Numbered from the stretch's first letter, positions 1 through 5,522 are shown. The stretch is 5,522 bases of DNA from Candidatus Fischerbacteria bacterium RBG_13_37_8 (GCA_001780385.1 MFGW01000122.1:5475-10996), one strand, 5' to 3'. Numbers and translations are program-made. The notes: a model not told the origin generated them from the sequence alone.

Positions 1-1
1 C

Positions 2-394
2 GTAGGTGATATTCACCAGCTTGCAAGCCGTCATTATGCATTCGAGGGACAATGCTTTGTTCTCGCAGCAGGAACAATATTGCGCTGTTCTCATGTGCTC
101 GATGGTTTTGATTCACTCGCAGAAAAAGATGCTGAAGCGCGTGCGCTACTCGAAGCTATCCCGGGTGAGCCGGCAAAATTGCTGCAGCGCGGTGGAAGTG
201 CTATCATTGCACCGGATGGCTCGTATGTCGCTGAACCAGTCTTCGAAATAGAAACAATCCTACATGCCGAAATTGATACACGCATGATCAGCGAAGGTAA
301 AATGCACCTCGATACCGACGGTCATTACTCCCGCCCAGATATCTTTCAACTTACCGTAAACACAATTCCCTTGATGAATGTGAAATTTACATAA
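2..394 (+). CDS. Nitrilase (carbon-nitrogen hydrolase family), C-terminal part; 5' end outside the window
   Basis: This open frame enters from the left edge and ends at TAA 392-394, giving 130 residues. Near its start it reads ASRHYAFEGQCFVLAAG, the EG(R/Q)CFVLxA segment of the nitrilase fold. It later shows GGSAIIAPDG and, near the end, GHYSRPDIFQLTVN. The GHYSRP block is characteristic of true nitrilases (nitrile to carboxylic acid plus ammonia), as distinct from most amidase or N-carbamoylase branches of the superfamily. The catalytic Glu, Lys and Cys of this superfamily lie further upstream and cannot be checked here. Nitrilases are typically about 310-370 residues, so roughly the last third is visible. 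The expected location is cytoplasmic. The gene ends directly at a palindrome, and the nitroreductase gene 77 bp downstream probably has its own promoter. The family call is firm; the substrate (aliphatic, aromatic or cyanide-like) cannot be told. Confidence 0.92.
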   Translation, partial: VGDIHQLASRHYAFEGQCFVLAAGTILRCSHVLDGFDSLAEKDAEARALLEAIPGEPAKLLQRGGSAIIAPDGSYVAEPVFEIETILHAEIDTRMISEGKMHLDTDGHYSRPDIFQLTVNTIPLMNVKFT

Positions 395-418
395 AAATAG
401 GTGACAGTCACCTATTTT
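394..418. repeat. Perfect 12-bp-arm palindrome directly after the nitrilase gene
   Basis: AAAATAGGTGAC (394-405) and GTCACCTATTTT (407-418) are exact reverse complements around a single central A (406). The left arm begins on the last base of the nitrilase stop codon. As RNA it would fold into an 11-bp stem with a 3-nt loop. The 3' arm ends in CTATTTT, so it could serve as a weak intrinsic terminator, readable in either direction because of its symmetry. From memory, similar GGTGAC/GTCACC palindromes occur as dispersed copies in other bacterial genomes, so this may be a mobile REP-type unit. Only one copy is visible here. Confidence 0.8.
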
Positions 419-425
419 AAAGTAC

Positions 426-457
426 CTGCAATTTCTTATTAATTAATATATAATAAG
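426..457 (+). promoter_or_regulatory. Probable promoter of the nitroreductase/desulfurase operon, overlapped by an inverted repeat
   Basis: An exact TATAAT lies at 449-454, with a poor -35 candidate CTGCAA at 426-431 (17 bp spacing). The start codon is 18 bp past the -10 box, so the leader would be very short. CTTATTA (435-441) and TAATAAG (451-457) form 7-bp inverted arms around a 9-bp centre and cover the -10 box. That arrangement would suit a repressor operator, but the AT richness makes a chance occurrence plausible. A weak ribosome-site candidate (GAGCGGA, 457-463) precedes the ATG at 472. Confidence 0.45.
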
Positions 458-471
458 AGCGGAATTAAGTT

Positions 472-1104
472 ATGCAGATAGAAGAATTACTACAAATAAT
501 AAAACAACGAAGGAGCATCAGGGAATTTACTGACGAACCGGTCAGCGACAACGATATCAAAACACTTATAGATGCTGCACGCTACGCGCCAAGCAATACA
601 AACCGCCAGCCATGGAAATTCATCATCATCCGAAATAAAACTATCCTCTCGCAAATTAGTGAAGTAGTCACTTCACGCTTCGCAGCATTCAGTACCATGA
701 CAGAAGATAATGAATTGCGTATTATTTTAAAAGACTACGAGCATTACCTGACATTTTTTGCCACGGCGCCGGTGGTGATATGTGCACTTTACAAAGGTGG
801 AAGTATTTTTTTGAACCAGGTATGCAAAAAAATGGAGCAGAAAGATGCATCATGTCTTATTTCGGCTGAACTGATGAGCGCCTCAATGGCTATTCAGAAT
901 CTTCTTCTTGCTGCACATTGCATGGGTCTGGGAGCATGCTGTATCACTGCACCACTCTCCATTGCTAACGAGGAAATTAAGAAACTGCTAAATGTCAATC
1001 CGCCGTTCGATATAGCAGCACTCATCACCATCGGTAAGTCTAAGAATACACCTGAACCAACCAGCCGCAAAAGTATCGCACTTATCACGGAAATAATAGA
1101 ATGA
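472..1104 (+). CDS. Nitroreductase-family FMN-dependent oxidoreductase
   Basis: The 210-residue product has the usual size of the family. The N-terminus carries RRSIR (residues 13-17), whose arginines bind FMN phosphate, followed by APSNTNRQPW (39-48), the second FMN-binding block that is the clearest signature of the family. NLLLAAHCMGLGACC (143-157) is the conserved helix and turn near the flavin and dimer interface. The tail ends with an AALITIGK strand and a proline-rich PEPTSRKS segment, also typical. Such proteins are cytoplasmic homodimeric flavoenzymes using NAD(P)H to reduce nitroaromatics, quinones, flavins, enones or other small electrophiles; the true substrate cannot be inferred from sequence. 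The start ATG fits the RRSIR position and has only a weak ribosome site. The gene sits 16 bp before the cysteine desulfurase fusion on the same strand, so the two are probably cotranscribed, perhaps linking a flavin redox step with sulfur handling (inference only). Confidence 0.94.
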   Translation: MQIEELLQIIKQRRSIREFTDEPVSDNDIKTLIDAARYAPSNTNRQPWKFIIIRNKTILSQISEVVTSRFAAFSTMTEDNELRIILKDYEHYLTFFATAPVVICALYKGGSIFLNQVCKKMEQKDASCLISAELMSASMAIQNLLLAAHCMGLGACCITAPLSIANEEIKKLLNVNPPFDIAALITIGKSKNTPEPTSRKSIALITEIIE

Positions 1105-1110
1105 CGCAAC

Positions 1111-1115
1111 AGGGA
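1111..1115 (+). promoter_or_regulatory. Ribosome binding site deciding the desulfurase start
   Basis: AGGGA lies 5 bp before ATG 1121 and supports that start, which adds 18 residues before the conserved domain. A competing GTG at 1175-1177 (residue 19), preceded by AGGAA (1168-1172), would begin right at VYLDNNATTP, the normal N-terminus of the family. Both are possible; ATG 1121 is preferred for its codon and for the short 16-bp gap to the preceding gene. Confidence 0.5.
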
Positions 1116-1120
1116 ACGAG

Positions 1121-2599
1121 ATGAAATTATTCGAAAGACTATACCGGAATAGCATTGCGTGGCTCAGCAGGAACGTGTACCTGGATAATAATGCGACAAC
1201 ACCGCTTGACGATAATGTCCGGAAAATGATGATGCAAGCAATGAGATATGACGGTAATCCTTCATCCATACACATGTTGGGGGGGCAATCAAGGGATATT
1301 GTTGAATGGGCACGTGAACAGACAGCAGCGGTTATCAATGCTGAACCGGACGAAATCATCTTTACTTCCAGCGGAACAGAGGCAAATAATGCAGTAATAA
1401 AAGCAATCGTGCGACTGAAAGGCAAAGGGCATTTTATTACTGCCTCCATCGAACATTCATCAGTACTGCAGGTTTTCAAGATAATGGAGAGCATGGGTTG
1501 CGAGGTATCATACTTAAGTGTGGACAGGAAGGGTATCATAAATATTGAAGAACTTAAGCGCCAGATTCGTCCGGATACATTACTCATATCCATCATGCAT
1601 GTGAATAATGAAACCGGCAGTATTCAGCCCATAGCTGATATAGCAGCACTGGCAAAGGAAAAAAACATATTATTTCACAGCGATATTGTACAATCATTTG
1701 GCAAATTTACGATAGATGTACGAACGTTGCCGGTCGATTACCTGACATTTTCCGCACATAAAATATATGGACCGAAGGGGATAGGCGGTTTATACATAAG
1801 AAAAGGCAAGCCATTCATTCCGTTGATAGAAGGAGGACACCAGGAGAATGGACTGCGAGCGGGCACGGAAGCGCTGGTCAATATTGCCGGCATGGGGAAG
1901 GCATGTGAAGAAATGATGCACTTGAATAAGGATGATTTAAGGCAGCATCTTAAGACAATGAAACGAGCACTTTATGAAATATTCAAGCAGGAATTTCCGG
2001 ATGTGCGCGTGAATGGTGACCTGGAGCATGGTTCACCCACAACCTTAAATCTCATGATGCCGAGTGTTAATAACCGTGAACTGCTTGCCTATCTCGATTT
2101 TTTCAAGATATCAGCATCCACCGGTTCAGCATGCATTAGCGGCAGTACCGAGCCATCGCACGTGTTAACTGCAATGGGATTGAGCGCAGAAGAAACTAAC
2201 TGTTCCTTCAGAATGGGCATGGGCAAATTCAATGATATGCATGAGGTCAATAAATTAAGAAAAGTGCTGAGATATTTCAAAACAGAGAGAGCAGAATTTT
2301 TTGACTACATTTTTCCGGCAGATCTATCGTCATCGCAAACGCAAGATTCACAAACAATCCTTGTTGATCTTCGCACGCGTAACCAGAGAAAATTGCATCC
2401 TCCCCTGCCGGGAGCAGTATGTGTAAACATCAGTATGAAAGCATTAAAACAATTACCGCGCGATAAAGAGATTATATTAATGTGCGAGGATGGGTACCTT
2501 GCGAATGTATATGCCTTGCGGTTAAAGAAAGCCGGCTGGCAGAAGGTGAAGGCGCTGTTCGGCGGATACAGGAGTTGGAGAATGGGGAGTAGGGAATAG
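1121..2599 (+). CDS. Cysteine desulfurase (NifS/IscS type) fused to a C-terminal rhodanese domain
   Basis: The 492-residue protein is about 100 residues longer than an ordinary NifS/IscS. Residues ~19-390 form a class V aminotransferase-fold cysteine desulfurase: YLDNNATTP (20-28), SSGTEANN, H112, HVNNETG (160-166), D188 and Q191 contacting PLP, the PLP Schiff-base lysine K214 in SAHKIYGPKG, and GGHQENGLRAGTE. The persulfide cysteine C338 sits in a long loop, GSACISGSTEPSHVL, which marks the group I type. Residues ~413-488 form a rhodanese domain: ILVDLRTR, PLPGAVCVNIS, and the active loop MCEDGYLA with C455, followed by LKKAGWQKVKALFGGYRSW. The usual R/T at the end of the six-residue rhodanese loop is L here. 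The enzyme should convert cysteine to alanine and a C338 persulfide; the fused rhodanese is a plausible internal acceptor or exporter of that sulfur. No IscU or other Fe-S assembly gene is visible nearby, so thiolation, Fe-S assembly and other sulfur uses remain open. The last residues (RMGSRE) are encoded by a GGGAAT-type repeat tract. Confidence 0.95.
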   Translation: MKLFERLYRNSIAWLSRNVYLDNNATTPLDDNVRKMMMQAMRYDGNPSSIHMLGGQSRDIVEWAREQTAAVINAEPDEIIFTSSGTEANNAVIKAIVRLKGKGHFITASIEHSSVLQVFKIMESMGCEVSYLSVDRKGIINIEELKRQIRPDTLLISIMHVNNETGSIQPIADIAALAKEKNILFHSDIVQSFGKFTIDVRTLPVDYLTFSAHKIYGPKGIGGLYIRKGKPFIPLIEGGHQENGLRAGTEALVNIAGMGKACEEMMHLNKDDLRQHLKTMKRALYEIFKQEFPDVRVNGDLEHGSPTTLNLMMPSVNNRELLAYLDFFKISASTGSACISGSTEPSHVLTAMGLSAEETNCSFRMGMGKFNDMHEVNKLRKVLRYFKTERAEFFDYIFPADLSSSQTQDSQTILVDLRTRNQRKLHPPLPGAVCVNISMKALKQLPRDKEIILMCEDGYLANVYALRLKKAGWQKVKALFGGYRSWRMGSRE

Positions 2600-2655
2600 A
2601 TTATGCGATGCCTCCACGCACCTTGAACTTTGAACAAGAAAGAAGCGATGGGCAT
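2581..2655. repeat. Convergent gap with simple-repeat motifs (GGGGA/GGGAAT tract, TTGAACT x2)
   Basis: The end of the desulfurase gene and the following gap contain AATGGGGAGTAGGGAATAG (2581-2599) and a two-unit repeat, TTGAACT then TTGAACA (2623-2636). Similar G-rich and TTGAAC strings are ones I recall from intergenic minisatellites of several uncultivated bacteria. The two flanking genes converge here, and I find no convincing hairpin terminator between them. Confidence 0.5.
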
Positions 2656-3158
2656 TTATTGACTTAGCTGTTGAGTGCCGGATAAGATAAGCGCGATTTT
2701 CTCATCCGTAAATAGGGATTGATGTTTGATTAATGAGGCGACTGTCAGAGCTGCAGCTCCTTCAATATTCATATTATGATGTTCCTTAATCAGATTCATC
2801 GCGTGAGCAATTTCGCCCTCGGTGACAATAAAGAAATCATCCACGTATTGCCTGCATAAATCAAAAGTAATTGCATGTGGTTCAATACCGCCGGCAGTAG
2901 CATCAGATAAAGTATCATTGCTCTCCATCTCTATGATGGCTCCGGCTTTGATTGATTCTGCCATTACCGGTGATGCTGCTGGTTGACAACCATACACTTT
3001 TATTTTAGATGAAATGTTTTTGAGATAATATGCTATACCGGAGATTAATCCTCCGCCTCCAACCGGAACGATTAGCCTGGAAAGATTATTGTTTCGTTGA
3101 TAGAGTTCATTATGCGTTCTTTTGCCTCAGTAATTCCTTTGATTGATACTATATTCAT
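2656..3158 (-). pseudogene. Threonine/serine dehydratase (TdcB/IlvA type), internally deleted and frameshifted
   Basis: Reading from the right, an ATG at 3158-3156 opens MNIVSIKGITEAKERI..I..T, matching the family's N-terminal helix pattern (EAKxR(I/L)xxxIxxT). That frame then runs into a stop at 3074-3072. In another frame of the same strand, from about 3090 to the stop at 2656-2658, the C-terminal half is clear: LIVPVGGGGLISGIA (the PLP-phosphate glycine loop), VYGCQPAASPVMAESI, TLSDATAGGIEP, CRQYVDDFFIVTEGEI, NIEGAAALT and a final KIALILSG strand. About 145-150 codons between the two parts are missing, including the SFKxRGA lysine that holds PLP and the SAGNHAQG block, so the product cannot be an active deaminase. 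Intact enzymes convert threonine to 2-oxobutanoate and ammonia. No clear ribosome site precedes the ATG. A GTG at 2997 could start a 113-residue piece but lies after the glycine loop and is unlikely to be real. An assembly mis-join could mimic this structure. Confidence 0.86.
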
Positions 3159-3276
3159 AAATAATCATGCTATCATACTCTTTGCATCTATTCAAACATT
3201 CCCCATTCCCTATCTCTGTGTTCTCTGTGGTTCAAATTTTTTTGAAAAAAATTGGATTGATAGCTGCCTTATTATT
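3159..3276. repeat. Divergent gap with inverted GGGAAT tract, TCTCTGTGK tandem and A/T palindrome
   Basis: This gap lies between two gene starts pointing away from each other and codes for nothing I can support. It holds ATTCCCCATTCCCTAT (3199-3214), the reverse-strand counterpart of the GGGGA/GGGAAT tract at 2581-2599. Next is a two-unit 9-bp tandem, TCTCTGTGT then TCTCTGTGG (3213-3230). Then comes an AT palindrome with arms AATTTTTTT (3235-3243) and AAAAAAATT (3245-3253) around one G. The A/T tracts end about 24 bp before the -35 box of the next gene and might act as curved DNA or a distal UP-like element, but this is unproven. Confidence 0.55.
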
Positions 3277-3304
3277 TTGACATGGCATTAAAACATAGTA
3301 TAAT
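3277..3304 (+). promoter_or_regulatory. Perfect sigma-70 type consensus promoter for the propeller gene
   Basis: TTGACA (3277-3282) and TATAAT (3299-3304) are both exact consensus hexamers with a 16-bp spacer. Transcription should begin near 3311, leaving a leader of about 30 nt that contains the ribosome site. Both hexamers being perfect is uncommon in natural promoters and suggests strong, largely unregulated transcription. The form is the general housekeeping type and not the TTTG/TAnnTTTG type of Bacteroidota. Confidence 0.88.
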
Positions 3305-3327
3305 GAAGGATAAAAATTGTGACAAAC

Positions 3328-3335
3328 AAGGAGGT
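3328..3335 (+). promoter_or_regulatory. Perfect Shine-Dalgarno site of the propeller gene
   Basis: AAGGAGGT lies 4 bp before ATG 3340 (5 bp counted from GGAGG) and is fully complementary to the usual 16S rRNA tail. It fixes the start codon and, with the consensus promoter just upstream, points to high expression. Confidence 0.92.
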
Positions 3336-3339
3336 TACA

Positions 3340-5522
3340 ATGAGTGAAAACTCAGGCAAAAAGCTTAGAGTCGGGGCATTGTTATGTGCGTTGTTCGTAT
3401 GTATTATTATTATTTCATTGGCATGTCCTGTATTCTCGGCAGACAAAAAAAGTACAGCAACTACAAAAGAAAAAGTAAAGGCGGATGCAAAAAGTACACA
3501 GTCACCGAAAGTTATCATACCGGAAGGAGCAGAAATGCTGAATGAAAGGTACAAATGGTTTTTTGAAGGAAGGAGAGGTCCTGATGGTTTTATTCCGGTA
3601 AATGCACGTTATAATGCAATCAAACAGGAAGAAGAAAATATTAAACATGGTTTATTAAAAGCAGCGCCGGAAGCGATACCGGGCAATTACTGGACGTCAA
3701 TAGGTCCTGCGCCACTCGGTTCATATTCGGGACGCGTCACCACCATGGCAGCAGTGGATGGGAATACTATTTATGTCGGGGGTGCACAGGGTGGCATATG
3801 GAAAACCACTAATGCAGGTTCTACATGGACTCCGTTGACCGACCAGCGTGAATCACTGGCGATCGGTTCAATGGCTCTCGCTCCTTCTAATAATAATATT
3901 ATTTACGTCGGTACGGGTGAATCCAATCATAGCTGTGACAGTTATTTTGGTGCAGGTGTGTTAAAATCCACCGATGCCGGCGCCAACTGGACATTGCTGG
4001 CTAATTCAACTTTCCAGGGCACAAGCTTTAGTAAAATAATCGTACATCCCACCGATCCGAATACTGTATGGGGTTCGACCACGCGTGGAACGGGCGGATT
4101 TATCTGTCAGCGCCCTGTATCGACGTACGGAGTCTGGAAATCAACCAACGGCGGTGTCAACTGGAATCTCGTCCTAGGACAAGCTCAAACGGGACTTGCC
4201 AGTTGGACGCTGGATCTGGCAATAGATCCATCAAACCCATTGATATTATATGCGGCTGTCTACGGCAGTGGTGTGTGGAAAACTACTAATGGCGGCACAA
4301 GCTGGACACAATTATCCGGCGGTTTGCCAACATCGAATCTCGGCGTAATGGACCTCGCTATTGATCCAACCAATGGCCAAATACTTTATCTGACAATCGA
4401 AAGCGCAAGTGCTGGCTCACAGTTAGGTTTTTATAAAACTACCAACGGAGGCACAAACTGGACCTCCATGACCATGCCGGGCAGTTTATGCAGTACCTAC
4501 TGTTGGTACTGTATGTATGTTGATGTTTCACCGGATGGGCAATATGTATGGTTGGGCGGTGTATCTCTCTACCGGTCAAACAATGCCGGATGCTGCAGTT
4601 GGTCAACAATGTCAGGTATTCACGTTGATCAGCATGCAATAGCGTGGCCCGGCGATGGTTATTTATGGGTTGGAAATGACGGTGGAGTTTACCGTTCACC
4701 CAATCTCAGCGGCGGTTCATGGCAGAACAGAAATACGGGGATTTATATCACGCAATTCTATCCGGGAGCTTCCATACATCCGACCAATGCAAACGGTGCT
4801 ATCGGCGGCACACAGGATAATTCCTCCTGCCAGTACACCGGCTCCGATTCATGGGCAATACGCGGAAGTGGTGACGGTGCTTTCACCGAGTATGATCATT
4901 CAGCTCCAAATACCACGTATTACATTTCCTCGCAATATCTTTACATGCAAAAGACCACCAACAACGGCAGTTCATTCAGTAATTGCACCAGCGGTCTTGA
5001 TACTACTAATGCTGCATTCATCGCTCCTTATGAAATCTGTCCCAATAATGCTGCGCAATTGATTGCAGGTACTGATAATGTCTGGAAGACGACAACAAGT
5101 GCAGGGAGTTGGTTTTCCAACAGTCCTGATCCGCTAGCAACCGGTAATATATCGATCCGTGCAATGGCATATGCAGCATCTGTCCTCAATTGCAGTACAT
5201 ATTTTGTAGGGTTGAAGAATGGTAATGTATACAGAACGACTGTGGGTGGAGGTTCAATAGGGTGGACAAATATTAGTAACGGTCTTCCGACAGATGCGAA
5301 TCAATACCGCGGAGTGAATGATCTGTCGGTACATCCAACAAACGCAAATATCATCTATGCTGCCATATCAGGATTTGGTGGACCGCATCTCTACAAAACC
5401 ATTAATGCGCTTGATCCGACGCCGGTCTGGAATGCTTCGGATACCGGAATTCCGGATATTCCCATTAATGCAGTGGTGATTGATCCGACAGACACGAACT
5501 ATGTTTACATAGGAACTGATAT
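3340..5522 (+). CDS. Exported Asp-box (BNR/sortilin-like) beta-propeller protein; 3' end outside the window
   Basis: The frame stays open from ATG 3340 to the edge, giving 727 residues. Residues 1-34 look like a signal peptide: KKLR, then a hydrophobic core 11-28, with likely cleavage near VFS-A (33/34). A Lys/Thr/Ser-rich linker (35-57) follows, then a segment with ERYKWFFEGRRGPDGFIP (69-86), which resembles the pre-propeller region of other exported proteins of this kind. From ~119 on, blades recur with a 'GxxWKTTNGGxxW' Asp-box-like motif at about 156-163, 210-217, 268-275, 315-322, 367-374, 413-421, 453-461, 539-546, 584-591, 633-642 and 686-697. Most boxes have Asn where the classic box has Asp; STDAGANW (210-217) is canonical. 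Conserved non-box motifs are HVDQH (428-432), GNDGGVYR (445-452), GGTQDN (489-494) and GDG (511-513). The fold is shared by sialidases, GH74 xyloglucanases and sortilins, but no specific catalytic set is recognised, so activity is unknown. A C-terminal sorting or anchoring domain may lie beyond the window. Confidence 0.92.
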   Translation, partial: MSENSGKKLRVGALLCALFVCIIIISLACPVFSADKKSTATTKEKVKADAKSTQSPKVIIPEGAEMLNERYKWFFEGRRGPDGFIPVNARYNAIKQEEENIKHGLLKAAPEAIPGNYWTSIGPAPLGSYSGRVTTMAAVDGNTIYVGGAQGGIWKTTNAGSTWTPLTDQRESLAIGSMALAPSNNNIIYVGTGESNHSCDSYFGAGVLKSTDAGANWTLLANSTFQGTSFSKIIVHPTDPNTVWGSTTRGTGGFICQRPVSTYGVWKSTNGGVNWNLVLGQAQTGLASWTLDLAIDPSNPLILYAAVYGSGVWKTTNGGTSWTQLSGGLPTSNLGVMDLAIDPTNGQILYLTIESASAGSQLGFYKTTNGGTNWTSMTMPGSLCSTYCWYCMYVDVSPDGQYVWLGGVSLYRSNNAGCCSWSTMSGIHVDQHAIAWPGDGYLWVGNDGGVYRSPNLSGGSWQNRNTGIYITQFYPGASIHPTNANGAIGGTQDNSSCQYTGSDSWAIRGSGDGAFTEYDHSAPNTTYYISSQYLYMQKTTNNGSSFSNCTSGLDTTNAAFIAPYEICPNNAAQLIAGTDNVWKTTTSAGSWFSNSPDPLATGNISIRAMAYAASVLNCSTYFVGLKNGNVYRTTVGGGSIGWTNISNGLPTDANQYRGVNDLSVHPTNANIIYAAISGFGGPHLYKTINALDPTPVWNASDTGIPDIPINAVVIDPTDTNYVYIGTD

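Noticed and set aside
1279..1285. A run of seven G in the desulfurase gene as a phase-variable or frameshift site
   Set aside because: The frame across it keeps the family pattern (NPSSIHMLGGQ), so no shift has occurred; a run this short is weak evidence for slippage.
988..1596. A 202-codon minus-strand open frame
   Set aside because: It lies antisense across the well-supported nitroreductase and desulfurase genes and has no recognisable motif.
2656..2997. A 113-codon minus-strand open frame starting at GTG 2997 as an independent small gene
   Set aside because: Dehydratase similarity continues in frame upstream of the GTG through the VPVGGGGL loop to about 3090, so the GTG is an internal valine codon of a broken gene.
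3231..3255. AT-rich palindrome as an intrinsic terminator
   Set aside because: No GC stem is present and neither flanking gene ends here; both flanking genes start on either side of this gap.
3097..3291. A 64-codon + strand open frame in the gap before the propeller gene
   Set aside because: It overlaps the dehydratase N-terminal remnant and the repeat tract, ends inside the promoter, has no ribosome site and resembles nothing known to me.
3340..3441. Lipoprotein signal at C29 of the propeller protein
   Set aside because: The residues before C29 are S-L-A, lacking the usual L/V/I at -3; a standard signal peptide cut near residue 33-34 fits better.
4291..4464. Nearly identical DNA strings in the propeller gene as tandem DNA repeats
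   Set aside because: They are codons for the repeated TTNGGTxW blade motif spaced about 50 residues apart, explained by the protein fold.
4655..5062. A 135-codon + strand open frame, and the antisense frame at 4439-4699
   Set aside because: Both are shadows of the propeller gene, whose frame is uninterrupted and carries clear repeats.

Overview
The window looks like chromosomal DNA from an uncultivated, probably Gram-negative bacterium. It has moderate GC content, bacterial Shine-Dalgarno sites and a textbook sigma-70 type promoter. It also carries a large exported Asp-box (BNR-like) beta-propeller protein of the kind common in Ignavibacteria/Bacteroidota-like and candidate-phylum genomes. 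No marker gene is present, so I do not assign a phylum.

Left part (1-2599, all + strand). The window opens inside the last ~130 codons of a nitrilase (2-394). A perfect 12-bp-arm palindrome (394-418) follows directly. After a short AT-rich promoter-like stretch come two closely spaced genes, probably one operon: an FMN-dependent nitroreductase-family oxidoreductase (472-1104), then 16 bp later a 492-residue fusion of a NifS/IscS-type cysteine desulfurase with a C-terminal rhodanese domain (1121-2599). Both sulfur-carrying cysteines of the fusion are present (C338 and C455), so one polypeptide could make a persulfide and pass it to its own rhodanese domain.

Middle (2600-3276). This is a degraded or repeat-prone junction. 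A threonine/serine dehydratase (TdcB/IlvA type) lies on the minus strand as an internally deleted pseudogene (about 3158-2656). Its first ~25 codons and its C-terminal ~145 codons survive in two different frames, and roughly 145-150 codons holding the PLP lysine are gone. Short tandem and inverted motifs of simple-repeat character flank it (TTGAACT x2, GGGAAT-type tracts in opposite orientation, TCTCTGTGK x2).

Right part (3277-5522). A perfect TTGACA / 16 bp / TATAAT promoter and a perfect AAGGAGGT ribosome site drive a long exported protein. It has a signal peptide, a Lys-rich linker, and then at least ten Asp-box-like propeller repeats, and it runs off the right edge (3340-5522, 727 residues seen). 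It contains motifs (HVDQH, GNDGGVYR, GGTQDN, GDG) that I recognise as recurring in a large, functionally undefined family of exported propeller proteins.

I see no CRISPR array, tRNA, rRNA, intact transposase or obvious new defence system. The points most worth checking are the desulfurase-rhodanese fusion, the internally deleted dehydratase and the perfect palindrome.
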